A stretch of DNA of 64,000 bases from Clostridium estertheticum (lineage in GTDB: Bacteria; Bacillota; Clostridia; Clostridiales; Clostridiaceae), in the NCBI RefSeq assembly GCF_011065935.2, contig NZ_JAAMNH020000001.1:4609001-4673000 (forward strand), read 5' to 3'. Shown piece by piece: positions 1-9,794 of this stretch (its first letter is position 1; every line of letters begins with the position of its first letter). The notes under the pieces were generated by a model. That model was not told the DNA's origin. It was given only the letters and a program-made list of their open reading frames with translations, and made no database searches. The translations under genes were made by a program, and so were the position numbers.

Positions 1-99
1 TTAATCTTTATTTTAAAACCTTTTTCTTTTGTTTTCTAATATATACTATTCTCATATAAATAATTTGACACTGAATTTTTAATTAAAACGCAAAAAAAA

Positions 100-162
100 T
101 AGGCCTCATCACTTTGTGCAAAAATTACTGTTTCGCATACTGTAATGTAGGTCTATTTCATT
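100..162 (-). terminator. probable terminator after engB
   Basis: On the minus strand, just past the engB stop, AAATAGACCT pairs with AGGCCTATTT (one mismatch) around a smaller inner stem ATTAC/GTAAT, and a run of T follows. It would end the lonB-lonA-engB transcripts. The long loop makes it less certain than a simple hairpin. Confidence 0.5.
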
Positions 163-180
163 TATATCATTATTTTTATT

Positions 181-792
181 CTATAGTTTCAGAGACGTTA
201 AATCGTCACCTTCGGTGTCATTAAACATATTTCCTAGTAACTCTTTCACACCTATTTTCTTTAATGATGAAATATTGATAATCTCTTCATTATCGTCTAA
301 ATCAAGTGTTTCTCTAATTAACTTATTATTTTTTACTAATTCTGCTCTATTTAGCTTATCTTTTTTTGTTGCAACTATTACTACTTCATAGCCAAAATGT
401 TTTATCCATCCGTACATTAGAAGATCATCTTTAGTTGGCTTACGTCTGCAATCTACGAGCAATGCTACCTTTTGAAGCTGAGGTCTGCGGACTAAATAGT
501 CCTCCATCATTTTTCCCCATTTAGCTTGTTCAGATTTTGATACTTTAGCATATCCATAACCTGGTAGATCAACAAAATAGAAGCTTTCGTTTATTAAAAA
601 AAAGTTTATAAGTCTTGTTTTTCCAGGTGTACCACTAACTTTAACCAATTTACGTCTATTTGTTAAAGTATTTATCAAAGATGATTTTCCTACATTAGAC
701 CTACCTACAAAAGCATACTCCACCCTATTATCCGTTGGATATTGAGCAGGTTTCACTGCTGAAATTATGAATTCAGATTGTTTTATCTCCAT
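181..792 (-). CDS. engB: ribosome biogenesis GTPase YsxC/EngB
   Basis: TRAFAC-class GTPase of the EngB/YsxC family, which acts in late assembly of the large ribosomal subunit. At 203 aa it has the normal family length. Visible motifs are G1 GRSNVGKS at residues 30-37, the G2 threonines in the TPGKTR region, G3 DLPGYG at 75-80 and G4 TKKD at 142-145. Its 5' end overlaps the lonA stop by 20 nt, so the two are probably translationally coupled. The lonB-lonA-engB order is the one known from Bacillus (ysxC). A terminator-like structure follows. Identity is secure. Confidence 0.97.
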   Translation of the reverse strand: MEIKQSEFIISAVKPAQYPTDNRVEYAFVGRSNVGKSSLINTLTNRRKLVKVSGTPGKTRLINFFLINESFYFVDLPGYGYAKVSKSEQAKWGKMMEDYLVRRPQLQKVALLVDCRRKPTKDDLLMYGWIKHFGYEVVIVATKKDKLNRAELVKNNKLIRETLDLDDNEEIINISSLKKIGVKELLGNMFNDTEGDDLTSLKL

Positions 793-3115
793 TATTTATC
801 TCTCCAATTAATGCATTTTCAAGTACATCTTCTACTTTACTTGCAATTATAAATTTTAGTTTATCTGCAATACTCTTTGGTATCTTTTGTATATCTTTTT
901 CATTATCCCTGGGAATTATAATTGTATCAATGCCTGCTCTATAGGCAGCTAAGGATTTTTCCTTAAGCCCTCCAATAGGTAATACTCTTCCTGTAAGAGT
1001 GATCTCACCTGTCATTGCTACGTTATGTCTTACTTTTCTGTTAGTTAGGGCAGATACCATTCCAGTAATCATTGTTACCCCAGCTGATGGACCATCTTTA
1101 GGTACTGCACCTTCTGGTACATGAATATGAATGTCCTTATTTTTATAAAAGTCACTATCGATATTATATTTAGCTGCATTAGCTCTAACATAACTGTATC
1201 CAGCTTTAGCAGATTCTTTCATAACATCTCCTAGTTGGCCAGTAAGTTCAAGCTTACCAGTTCCCTCCATAGCACTTACCTCTACAGGCAAAGTAACGCC
1301 ACCCACTTCAGTCCACGCAAGGCCTGTTACAACCCCTACTCCATCTTCCATATCAGCTTTGTCATAGGTATATAGTACAATTCCTAAATACCTTTTTACA
1401 TGCGACGTTGTAACATTAACTTTTTCTTTACTCTTTTCAACCATTTCTGTTATTGCTTTTCTGATAACAGAAGCAATTTGTCTTTCAAGATTTCTAACCC
1501 CTGATTCCCTAGTATAATTTTCTATAATACAATTTATTGAAGGATCAGAAAAATTTATTTTATCGCCTTCCATATTATGTTCTTTTAACATCTTTGGAAT
1601 AAGGTGATTCTTAGCAATATGAAATTTTTCTTCTGAGGTGTACCCGGACACCTCAATAATTTCCATTCTATCTAATAATGGTCTTGGAATTGTGTCTAAT
1701 TTATTTGCAGTAGTTATAAACAAAATCTTTGATAAATCAAAGTCGAGTTCCAGGTAATGATCCCTAAAAGTTGCATTTTGCTCACTATCCAAAACTTCCA
1801 GTAGTGCATCTGCAGGGTCACCCTTAAAATCTCCACTCATTTTATCAATTTCATCTAATAAGAATAATGGATTTTTAGATGCAGCTTGTTTCATGGCATA
1901 TATAATTCTACCTGGAATTGCTCCCACATAAGTTTTTCTATGTCCTCTTATTTCAGCCTCATCTTTTACTCCACCCAGTGACATTCTAACAAAATTTCTA
2001 TTTAATGCATTTGCAACAGACCTTGCTATAGATGTTTTTCCAACTCCTGGGGGTCCTACCAAACAAAGTATAGGTCCTTTAAGGGTTTTGCTGATTTTTT
2101 TTACTGCTAAATATTCTATTATTCTTTCCTTAACATCCTCTAGACCGTAATGTTCTGCTGCAAAAACTTCTCTAGCCTTGTTAATATCAATGTTATCTTT
2201 AGTAAATTTATTCCAAGGTAGATCTAAAATCCAATCTAAATATGCTCTTATTACTCCACTTTCAGAAGAATAATTTCCTGCACTTTTCAATCTATTTAGT
2301 TCATAAATCGCCTTTTCTTTTGCCTCTTTAGGAAGCTTTGCTTTGTTTATCTTATTTTCATATTCCTCTGCTTCTCTTTTATTCTCGTCATCTTCTCCTA
2401 ATTCTTCTTGTATAGCCTTTATTTGTTCTCTTAGATAATATTCCTTTTGAATTTTATCAATTCTACTTTTAACCTTTGTTCCAATTTTCTTTTCTATCTT
2501 TAATACTTCAACTTCATTTTTTAATATAAATAGTAGCTTTTCTAATCTTTTAATAACGTCTAATGTTTCAAGCAATTTTTGTTTTGTTTCTGGTTTTAGT
2601 ATTAAATATGAACTTACAATATCGCAATATCTTCCCGGCTCTTTTGTCTCTTCTAAACTGAATAATGCATCAGGAAAATTATTAGCTGACAAATTTATGT
2701 ATTCTTCAAAAGCTTTGTCTATAATTCTAACTAAAGCCTTACATTTCTTATCATCAATGCAATCTTCATCTTCAATAATTTCTATTTCTGCTCGTACAAA
2801 AGTTTCATTCTCTATGTATTCCGAAATCTTCCCTCTTTTTAGCCCTTCAACTAGTACCCTAATTGTATCTCCTGGTAACTTTAATATTTGCTTTATATTA
2901 CAAACAGTACCAATACTATATATATCCTTTTCCTCTGGTTCTTCAATTTTTGATACCTTCTGTGAAACCAGAAAAATTTCTTGATTATTTAGCATAGCAT
3001 CTTCCAGTGCCAGTATAGATTTTTCTCTACCAACATCAAAATGCAACACCATATATGGAAATATATTCATACCTCTTAGTGGAATTAGCGGAAGAAGTTT
3101 TATATTTTTATCCAT
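773..3115 (-). CDS. lon: ATP-dependent protease LonA
   Basis: Cytosolic AAA+ serine protease that degrades misfolded and regulatory proteins. The 780 aa hold an N-terminal substrate-binding LAN domain (about residues 8-205), a coiled linker, an AAA+ module with Walker A GPPGVGKT at 354-361 and Walker B LLDEID at 419-424, and the Lon protease domain. The catalytic dyad is Ser677 (DGPSAG) and Lys720 (GLKEK), 43 residues apart as in E. coli Lon. The ATG follows a GGGAG ribosome site. It overlaps engB downstream; lonB lies about 290 bp upstream behind its own terminator-like hairpin. No defect is visible. Confidence 0.97.
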   Translation of the reverse strand: MDKNIKLLPLIPLRGMNIFPYMVLHFDVGREKSILALEDAMLNNQEIFLVSQKVSKIEEPEEKDIYSIGTVCNIKQILKLPGDTIRVLVEGLKRGKISEYIENETFVRAEIEIIEDEDCIDDKKCKALVRIIDKAFEEYINLSANNFPDALFSLEETKEPGRYCDIVSSYLILKPETKQKLLETLDVIKRLEKLLFILKNEVEVLKIEKKIGTKVKSRIDKIQKEYYLREQIKAIQEELGEDDENKREAEEYENKINKAKLPKEAKEKAIYELNRLKSAGNYSSESGVIRAYLDWILDLPWNKFTKDNIDINKAREVFAAEHYGLEDVKERIIEYLAVKKISKTLKGPILCLVGPPGVGKTSIARSVANALNRNFVRMSLGGVKDEAEIRGHRKTYVGAIPGRIIYAMKQAASKNPLFLLDEIDKMSGDFKGDPADALLEVLDSEQNATFRDHYLELDFDLSKILFITTANKLDTIPRPLLDRMEIIEVSGYTSEEKFHIAKNHLIPKMLKEHNMEGDKINFSDPSINCIIENYTRESGVRNLERQIASVIRKAITEMVEKSKEKVNVTTSHVKRYLGIVLYTYDKADMEDGVGVVTGLAWTEVGGVTLPVEVSAMEGTGKLELTGQLGDVMKESAKAGYSYVRANAAKYNIDSDFYKNKDIHIHVPEGAVPKDGPSAGVTMITGMVSALTNRKVRHNVAMTGEITLTGRVLPIGGLKEKSLAAYRAGIDTIIIPRDNEKDIQKIPKSIADKLKFIIASKVEDVLENALIGEINNGDKTI

Positions 3116-3323
3116 TTTTCTCCCTCTTTTCTAAATTAATATTATTTTATTAGCATAAAATTAAATTTGAAATTGAAAATTTCATATTAATATATAGAAC
3201 TATAAATATTAATATATATATTTTTATAATAGTTATAATTATAGCAACGCTACTATAGTATACCTATAATATAATTAATTTTCAATACTAGAAAATTTAA
3301 AATAAAATTATAAGGCATATGAA

Positions 3324-3370
3324 AACAAATAACAAGTCAGATATACTATCATACTGACTTGTTATTTGTT
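3324..3370 (-). terminator. hairpin terminator after lonB
   Basis: A 17-bp inverted repeat begins AACAAATAACAAGTCAG. On the minus strand it is followed by a T-rich stretch (TTGTTTTC). It sits 34 bp after the lonB stop and so probably separates lonB from lonA. The rest of the lonB-lonA gap (about 3116-3320) is very AT-rich, with no other gene or motif seen. Confidence 0.6.
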
Positions 3371-3404
3371 TCAATAGATCATCCCAGGCGTTGCTAAAAC
3401 GTGG

Positions 3405-5087
3405 CTACAATTTGACTGATTCAGCTGCTATAACATCCACATCCTGATCAAACGTAATTGAAATATTTTTAGGGCTCTCCACAATTAAGGCTTCGCGAAT
3501 CACCTCAGTAATATTACTCACAGGTATAATCACAAGGTTTTCAATATTTTTAAAGCTATCCTGCCAATTATCTCTAGGAATAATAACCCTTGTAGCCCCT
3601 GCTTTTTTTGCAGCCGCAATCTTTGCATTCACACCGCCTATAGGCTTTACATTCCCATGAATTGATATCTCTCCTGTCATTGCAACCATGTTATCAACTG
3701 GTATGCCTTTTATAGCACTGTATATTGCTGTTGTTATGCTTATACCAGCGGATGGTCCATCCACAGGTGATCCGCCAGGAAAGTTTACATGAATATCATA
3801 ATCATCACAATCTATGTTGAAATACTTTTCCAGTACTGTAACCACATTTTCAACTGAGGATCTTGCTGTACTTTTTCGTCGAAGTTTTTTATTTGTACTG
3901 CTTATTTCTTCTTCCTCAATAATCCCTGTGATTTTAAGTATTCCTTTTCGCAATTTTATTTTTTTTGCTGAAGCTTCGATTTCCATTACAGCTCCCATAT
4001 TTGCTCCATAAACTGCTAGACCATTTACATATCCAATTTGTGGCTTTTCTGATATTCTAGACTCAGTCCTTGGTGAATACTGGCCATTTTCTATAACCCA
4101 TTCAATATCTTCAATACTTACTTCATTTCTTTCATCATTAATAGCAATTCCACAAGCTAGCTGAATTAAATTAACGGTATCACGTCCATTGCTAGAGTAC
4201 TTACCTACAAGCTTTAATGCACTGTCACAAATTTTAAGACCAACTTTATTTATTGCGTTACTGGCAATTATCTGCAATTCTTCTGGTAGCAATTGCCTAA
4301 AAAATATTTCTACGCACCTTGACCTTATTGCTGGAGTTATTTCTTCTGGATTACGTGTAGTTGCTCCTATAAGCCTGAAATCAGCTGGAAGCCCTTCGTC
4401 AAATACCTCTTTTATATAAAGTGGCGTATTAGGATCTTCTCCATTATAATAAGCACTATCTAAAAATACTTTTCTATCCTCTAATACTTTAAGCAGTTTA
4501 TTCATTTCAATAGGATGTAATTCTCCGATTTCATCAATAAATAGAATGCCACCATGTGCTTTTGTAACTGCTCCAGGTTTGGGTTGTGGCACTCCAGCTA
4601 CTCCTAGTGGTCCCGCTCCTTGATATATGGGATCGTGAACAGATCCAATAAGGGGGTCCGCTATGCCTCTTTCATCAAATCTGACTGTGGTTGCATCTAT
4701 TTCTATAAACTTAGAACATTCATTAAAGGGAGATCGCGATCTTTTTTTGGCGTCTTCTAGCACTAGTCTAGCCGCTGCTGTTTTACCTATTCCTGGTGGG
4801 CCATAAATTATGACATGTTGAGGATTAGGGCCGCATATTGCTGCTTGCAAAGCTTTAATTCCTTTTTCCTGACCTATAACATCTTCAAATTTTGTTGGTC
4901 TACTTTTCTCTGTTAGTGGTTCTGTAAGGCTTATGCTTTTCATTACTCTTAATTTTTCCATTTCTTTTTTGCTATCCACATTAGCAGACGCCTTTCCATT
5001 TTGGTGACCCTTTAATGCATTAAAAACATATACCCCAATTACTGCAGTAAAAAAAAGTTGTATTATCATTAGAAGTTGAATACTCAT
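3405..5087 (-). CDS. lonB: membrane-anchored ATP-dependent protease LonB
   Basis: Bacterial LonB, the paralogue beside lonA in spore formers; in Bacillus it is linked to forespore development. The 560 aa start with one membrane segment (about residues 6-24). The AAA+ domain has Walker A GPPGIGKT at 96-103 and Walker B LFIDEI, and the C-terminal Lon protease domain has Ser446 (DGPSAG) and Lys489, again 43 residues apart. It lacks the large N-terminal domain of LonA, as expected. The first in-frame ATG after a stop is used, but its only good ribosome site (GGGGAGG, 5126-5132) lies about 38 nt upstream across a hairpin; see that entry. Confidence 0.95.
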   Translation of the reverse strand: MSIQLLMIIQLFFTAVIGVYVFNALKGHQNGKASANVDSKKEMEKLRVMKSISLTEPLTEKSRPTKFEDVIGQEKGIKALQAAICGPNPQHVIIYGPPGIGKTAAARLVLEDAKKRSRSPFNECSKFIEIDATTVRFDERGIADPLIGSVHDPIYQGAGPLGVAGVPQPKPGAVTKAHGGILFIDEIGELHPIEMNKLLKVLEDRKVFLDSAYYNGEDPNTPLYIKEVFDEGLPADFRLIGATTRNPEEITPAIRSRCVEIFFRQLLPEELQIIASNAINKVGLKICDSALKLVGKYSSNGRDTVNLIQLACGIAINDERNEVSIEDIEWVIENGQYSPRTESRISEKPQIGYVNGLAVYGANMGAVMEIEASAKKIKLRKGILKITGIIEEEEISSTNKKLRRKSTARSSVENVVTVLEKYFNIDCDDYDIHVNFPGGSPVDGPSAGISITTAIYSAIKGIPVDNMVAMTGEISIHGNVKPIGGVNAKIAAAKKAGATRVIIPRDNWQDSFKNIENLVIIPVSNITEVIREALIVESPKNISITFDQDVDVIAAESVKL

Positions 5088-5096
5088 ATTATTAAA

Positions 5097-5132
5097 AGTT
5101 TAATATATAATTATATTAAACTAATCCTCCCC
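5097..5132 (-). promoter_or_regulatory. hairpin between lonB ribosome site and start codon
   Basis: Reading the lonB mRNA, GGGGAGG (5132-5126) is followed by ATT, then an 11-bp perfect stem AGTTTAATATA/TATATTAAACT with an ATTA loop (5122-5097), then nine bases and the ATG. When folded, the hairpin brings the ribosome site to about 12 nt from the start. When unfolded, the spacing is about 38 nt, too far for normal initiation. The structure is seen directly; a regulatory role is inferred. Confidence 0.6.
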
Positions 5133-5374
5133 TCACATTTAATTTAACAAGTTCTAGTAGGTATTCTATCATTTGATATTATGCTCAAGTTGTATTTAAT
5201 ATATTCTTTTTCTTCCATATAACAATTTTATTTAAAGGGTTTTATTGTGGATTTACAAATTGTTTTAATTATATTTATGATTTATATGATCGTAATTTTA
5301 AATTTTATAATTTATCAAAAAATAAAAAAGACAGATAAATAATCCGCCTTTTTAATATATTTAAAATTTTATTT

Positions 5375-6667
5375 TTATGCTGTTTCTATGCCTTTTTTAG
5401 TTTTAATTTTTTTTGTTAACTTTAATTTTTCTCTTTTCCCACTTTCAGCTAAAATTAGTTGTGGGTTTCTAGTTCTAATAGTATCCTCATTAACTATTAC
5501 TTTAGATACTTGTTCATTAGAAGGGATATCAAACATAATTTCCTTCATTGTATCCTCTATAATAGATCTGAGTCCTCTAGCTCCAGTTTTTCTTTTAATA
5601 GCTTCTTTGGCTATAGCTTTTAAGGCTTGTTCTTCAAACTCTAACTCTACGTTATCCATCTCAAATAATTTCTTATATTGTTTAATAAGCGCATTTTTAG
5701 GTTCACTAAGAATTTTAACTAATGCCTCTTCATCTAGTGCTTCAAGAGTAACTACTATAGGAAGCCTACCTACAAACTCTGGAATTAAACCAAACTTTAG
5801 TAAATCTCCAGGCATTATAGATTTCAATAGTTCTCCTACATTTTTTTCTTCTTTAGATTGTATATCAGCTCCAAAACCAACTGAAGTAGTTCTAGTTCTT
5901 TTTTCTATAATTTTATCAAGTCCATCAAAGGCTCCTCCACAGATAAATAAAATATTTGCTGTATTTATCTGAATAAACTCTTGATGAGGATGCTTTCTTC
6001 CGCCTTGTGGTGGTACTGATGCTGTAGTTCCTTCTAATATTTTAAGTAATGCTTGTTGAACGCCTTCTCCAGATACATCCCTAGTTATAGAAGGATTTTC
6101 TGATTTTCTAGCAATCTTATCTATTTCATCTATATATATAATACCTTTTTCTGCCTTTTCTACATCATAGTCAGCATTTTGTATTAATTTAAGCAAGATG
6201 TTTTCTACATCTTCTCCAACATACCCTGCTTCAGTAAGTGTAGTTGCATCTGCTATAGCAAAAGGTACATTTAAATATTTTGCCAAGGTTTGAGCAAGTA
6301 ATGTTTTACCACAGCCTGTAGGTCCAAGTAGTAATATATTGCTTTTCTGAAGTTCAACATCACTTTCATTGATATTTGAATTTATTCTTTTGTAATGATT
6401 ATATACTGCCACAGCCAAGGATTTTTTAGCTGTATCTTGACCAACTACGTAATCATCTATATATTTTTTTATTTCTGCAGGTTTTGGCAAGGTACCAAGG
6501 TCTAGTTCCACATCACCTTGAAATTCATCTACAATTATTTCAGAACATAATTCTATACACTCATCACAGATATATACTCCAGGTCCTGCAATTAATCTTC
6601 TAACTTGGTCTTGGGTTTTACCACAGAAAGAACATTTAAGTTGTTTTTTCTCATCAAACTTTGTCAT
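5375..6667 (-). CDS. clpX: ATP-dependent Clp protease ATP-binding subunit ClpX
   Basis: AAA+ unfoldase that delivers substrates to ClpP. The 430 aa begin with the dimerising zinc-binding domain (Cys12, Cys15, Cys34, Cys37). Then come Walker A GPTGCGKT (115-122), the substrate-gripping pore loop GYVG (148-151) and Walker B YIDEID (about 178-183). The ClpP-docking loop region follows in the usual place. Ribosome site AGGTGA precedes the ATG. It starts 34 bp after clpP and is almost surely cotranscribed with it. The 290-bp gap to lonB shows no strong terminator. Confidence 0.97.
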   Translation of the reverse strand: MTKFDEKKQLKCSFCGKTQDQVRRLIAGPGVYICDECIELCSEIIVDEFQGDVELDLGTLPKPAEIKKYIDDYVVGQDTAKKSLAVAVYNHYKRINSNINESDVELQKSNILLLGPTGCGKTLLAQTLAKYLNVPFAIADATTLTEAGYVGEDVENILLKLIQNADYDVEKAEKGIIYIDEIDKIARKSENPSITRDVSGEGVQQALLKILEGTTASVPPQGGRKHPHQEFIQINTANILFICGGAFDGLDKIIEKRTRTTSVGFGADIQSKEEKNVGELLKSIMPGDLLKFGLIPEFVGRLPIVVTLEALDEEALVKILSEPKNALIKQYKKLFEMDNVELEFEEQALKAIAKEAIKRKTGARGLRSIIEDTMKEIMFDIPSNEQVSKVIVNEDTIRTRNPQLILAESGKREKLKLTKKIKTKKGIETA

Positions 6668-6701
6668 AATTTCACCTCTATTAACCTTATTTCGTTTTAT
6701 G

Positions 6702-7286
6702 TTATTTCTTTTTACTTATAACTTCATCTATTAATCCATACTCCATAGCCTCTAGCGCACTCATGAAGTAATCTCTTTCAACATCATGTTGAATTTTCTC
6801 TATTGATTGGCCAGTTCTTTCACTCAATATCTTATTTAATGTATCTTTAGTTCTCATAATTCGTTTTGCATGGATATCAATATCCGTTGCTTGACCTTGG
6901 AATCCTCCTAAAGGCTGGTGTATCAAAATTTCACTATTAGGTAATGCAAATCTTTTACCCTTTTCTCCAGCTGCTAATAAGAAAGCTCCCATAGATGCTG
7001 CCATACCAGTACATATAGTTGAAACTTGTGGCTTTATATATTGCATTGTGTCAAAAATAGCCATACCTGCTGTAATTGATCCACCCGGACTATTTATATA
7101 CAAATAAATATCTTTGTCAGGGTCTTCAGACTCCAAATACAATAATTGGGCAACAATTAAACTAGCAGTAGTATCATTTACTTCTTCTCCTAGAAATATT
7201 ATTCTTTCTTTTAATAATCTTGAATAAATATCATATGATCTTTCTCCCCTATTTGTTTGTTCAACAACCATTGGCACCAAACTCAT
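6702..7286 (-). CDS. clpP: ATP-dependent Clp protease proteolytic subunit ClpP
   Basis: Serine peptidase that forms the double-heptamer chamber used with ClpX and other Clp ATPases. At 194 aa it is the standard length. The catalytic triad is visible: Ser98 in GMAASMG, His123 in LIHQPLGG, Asp172. A strong ribosome site AGGAGGGAA precedes the ATG. It lies between tig and clpX in the same direction. No CtsR-type heptad repeats were noticed upstream. Confidence 0.97.
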   Translation of the reverse strand: MSLVPMVVEQTNRGERSYDIYSRLLKERIIFLGEEVNDTTASLIVAQLLYLESEDPDKDIYLYINSPGGSITAGMAIFDTMQYIKPQVSTICTGMAASMGAFLLAAGEKGKRFALPNSEILIHQPLGGFQGQATDIDIHAKRIMRTKDTLNKILSERTGQSIEKIQHDVERDYFMSALEAMEYGLIDEVISKKK

Positions 7287-7392
7287 ATAATTCCCTCCTC
7301 TTGTCTAATAATAGAACTACTTCGAAAGGTAATCCACCTGTAATTCTATCCTAAATAATTAATTTTTAACCATATATTTTTATCCTATATTT

Positions 7393-7437
7393 AAAATTAA
7401 TTGCCAGAAAAATATCTGGCAATTAATTTTAAAGTAT
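7393..7437 (-). terminator. hairpin terminator after tig
   Basis: Stem AATTAATTGCCAGA / TCTGGCAATTAATT with a short loop, followed on the minus strand by T-rich TTTTAAAT. It sits directly at the tig stop, so clpP-clpX may be transcribed partly by readthrough or from a promoter in the 150-bp gap. Confidence 0.65.
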
Positions 7438-7438
7438 A

Positions 7439-8731
7439 TTACGCAATAACTTTAGCGCTATCAACTAACATTTTTATTACTTTTTCATTTACAACATCAA
7501 TTTTCAGATATTCTTTTTGTGCTTTTATAATTAAATCTGCTGTTTTATCTATATCTTTTTCTCCATATTGAGCCGCAACTTCTTTTGCTTTTGCAAGCAA
7601 TTCTTCGTCAGTTGCTTCAACTTTTTCTATTTTTGCTATCTCTGTTATTATTAAATCTGTTTTAACTCTTTTTTCAGCTGCTTCTTTCATGAATTCTCTA
7701 ACTTTTTCTTCTGTGTTGTTAGTATACTGATAATATTGTTCAAGATCTAAACCTTGATATTTTAATTTCATTTCTAAATCTTTTAACATAACATCAGTTT
7801 CTCTTTTTACCATAACTTCTGGAATGTCCATTAGAACATTAGAACAAACTGCATCTATTACAGCTTCTTCAAATTCTTTAGTTTCTCTATCTTTACTTGA
7901 TTTTTCAAGATTTGTTTTAATGTCATTTCTTAGTTCTTCTAAAGTATCAAATTCTGATACTTCTTTAGTAAATTCATCATCAATAGCTGGTAATTCTTTT
8001 ACCTTCATGCTTTTAATAGTTACATTAAAAGTTGCAAGTTTTCCATTTAAGTCTTCTCTTCCATATTGCTCTGGAAAATTAACTTTAACTTCTTTACTTT
8101 CGCCTGCTTTGAGTCCCACTAATTGCTGTTCGAAAGTATCAATAAATGATCCTGAACCTATTTCAAGTTCAAAGTCTTTTCCTTCTCCACCTTCAAAAGC
8201 TGCTTCATCAATAAATCCTTTAAAATCTATAATAGCTATATCGCCCATTGCAACTTCGCCATCAATCTTCTCTTCAATTCTAGCATTTTTTTCTTGCATG
8301 CCTTTTAGTTGGTTTTCAATTTCATCATCTGTTACTTTATATTCAGTTTTCTTTGCTTCTAGTCCTTTGTATTCTCCCATTATAACTTCTGGAATTACTG
8401 ATACAGATGCAGTATATACAAAATCTTTTCCCTCGCCTATTTGAATAATATCAATTTGAGGATAATCCAATGGACTTATATCATACTCTTTTAAAGCTTC
8501 TGGATATGTATCATCACAACAGAAATTTATAGCATCTTCAAAGAAAACACCTTCACCATACATTTTTTTTATTATAGACATTGGTGCTTTACCTTTTCTG
8601 AATCCAGGTATGTTTATAGTTTTTGAGTTTTTTACAGAAGATTTTTTCAAAGATTCACTAAATCTCTTTGCCTCTACCGTTATTTCTAATTTAACAATAT
8701 TTTTTTCTAATTTTTCCATTTTAACTATCAT
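7439..8731 (-). CDS. tig: trigger factor (ribosome-associated chaperone)
   Basis: Peptidyl-prolyl isomerase and chaperone that binds the ribosome exit tunnel and shields new chains. The 430 aa show the N-terminal ribosome-binding domain with the signature region IPGFRKGKAP, a central FKBP-type PPIase domain (GDIAIIDFKGFID onward) and a long helical C-terminal arm. A GTG eight codons upstream would extend it. The ATG at 8731 is preferred because AGGAGG lies 8 nt before it and the protein then begins at the conserved MIVKMEKLEKN. The tig-clpP-clpX linkage is typical. Confidence 0.96.
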   Translation of the reverse strand: MIVKMEKLEKNIVKLEITVEAKRFSESLKKSSVKNSKTINIPGFRKGKAPMSIIKKMYGEGVFFEDAINFCCDDTYPEALKEYDISPLDYPQIDIIQIGEGKDFVYTASVSVIPEVIMGEYKGLEAKKTEYKVTDDEIENQLKGMQEKNARIEEKIDGEVAMGDIAIIDFKGFIDEAAFEGGEGKDFELEIGSGSFIDTFEQQLVGLKAGESKEVKVNFPEQYGREDLNGKLATFNVTIKSMKVKELPAIDDEFTKEVSEFDTLEELRNDIKTNLEKSSKDRETKEFEEAVIDAVCSNVLMDIPEVMVKRETDVMLKDLEMKLKYQGLDLEQYYQYTNNTEEKVREFMKEAAEKRVKTDLIITEIAKIEKVEATDEELLAKAKEVAAQYGEKDIDKTADLIIKAQKEYLKIDVVNEKVIKMLVDSAKVIA

Positions 8732-8982
8732 TATATTACTCCTCCTAATCACCACAAATGCTTGTTAACCTTAACATTATAACATAACTTTTAAGCTATT
8801 TACAAATATTATTAAGCATCTACACTTATATAGTCTAATATTACTGATTATAACCAAATTATTTATAATTTACAACATAATTTTAGTAATGTTATAATCT
8901 ATTAAGATTACTATTTACATATTATTACAAATATTCTATGCTATGGATTTTAAATTGTTACAAGGTTAATAATTATTTTGTC

Positions 8983-9777
8983 TTATAAAATATCACTAAA
9001 GATTTCAAAAACAAAATTCTTTGCCTTTGTTAGCTCTTCATAATTTGAGAAATTGTCACTGTAAACCTCAATAATCCCTTTCCCACTATATCCTACACTT
9101 TTAAGCATATTTGCTATGTTTTTATAATTCAAATTTCCTTTTCCCGGTAAAAGGCAAGATGAAATTTCATCTCTATCATTAATATGAAGATTTACTATAT
9201 TATTACCCATAATATCAATATACTTTTCAATTGGAACGTTAGCTCTGCACGCTTGCTTTAAATCCAAAGTAAAATATGTTGGATATTTACATTTTTCAGC
9301 TAAAAACGTTAAAAATTTTAAATCAGAAGACATTGCCCAAGATACATTTTCCTGTGCTAATTTAACACCTGACTCCATAGCAATATAAGAAAGTTCATTA
9401 TATATATCTATAATAAATTTTTTATCTAGTTCATTAAAATTTGTATAGCGCATACCATGAAATGTGTAACAACTAGCTCCTAATAACTTTGTTGCCTTGC
9501 AAACACTTTTGAAATGTTTTAACGCATCTGCTCTTCGCCTATAATATTTATCGAAAAGATATGGTTCAAAAGAGCTTGAAAATGCATGAACAGAATTTAC
9601 ATTGAATTCACAGCTTTCTTTTTTTTCTAAAAGTATCTTTATAAATTCTTCTTCATACTCACTTACTGTATTTAAAAATATTTCACCATGATTAAATCCT
9701 AGCTCTTTCATCTTTTCTATACTATTTTCCGTATGTAAATCCGGATAAAAACATGCGGAAGATAATCCTATATCCAT
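8983..9777 (-). CDS. sugar phosphate isomerase/epimerase-like TIM barrel protein
   Basis: AP-endonuclease-2/xylose-isomerase-like family, 264 aa. Candidate metal ligands lie at the ends of barrel strands: His in TFHGMRY, Glu in LAQENVSW, Asp in FTLDLKQ, His in NLHINDRDE and Glu in IIEVYSD. This set suits a divalent-metal isomerase or epimerase acting on a small sugar or polyol, but family members vary widely and the substrate cannot be told. The ATG at 9777 is chosen over the TTG two codons earlier because AGAGG lies 7 nt before it. It follows the next gene by 17 bp, so the two are probably cotranscribed. Confidence 0.8.
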   Translation of the reverse strand: MDIGLSSACFYPDLHTENSIEKMKELGFNHGEIFLNTVSEYEEEFIKILLEKKESCEFNVNSVHAFSSSFEPYLFDKYYRRRADALKHFKSVCKATKLLGASCYTFHGMRYTNFNELDKKFIIDIYNELSYIAMESGVKLAQENVSWAMSSDLKFLTFLAEKCKYPTYFTLDLKQACRANVPIEKYIDIMGNNIVNLHINDRDEISSCLLPGKGNLNYKNIANMLKSVGYSGKGIIEVYSDNFSNYEELTKAKNFVFEIFSDIL

Positions 9778-9794
9778 ATTCAAACCTCTTTTCC

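Noticed and set aside
2697..2984. Plus-strand frames inside lon, clpX, tig, pcrA and others
   Set aside because: Serine-, isoleucine- and phenylalanine-rich shadows of genes on the other strand.
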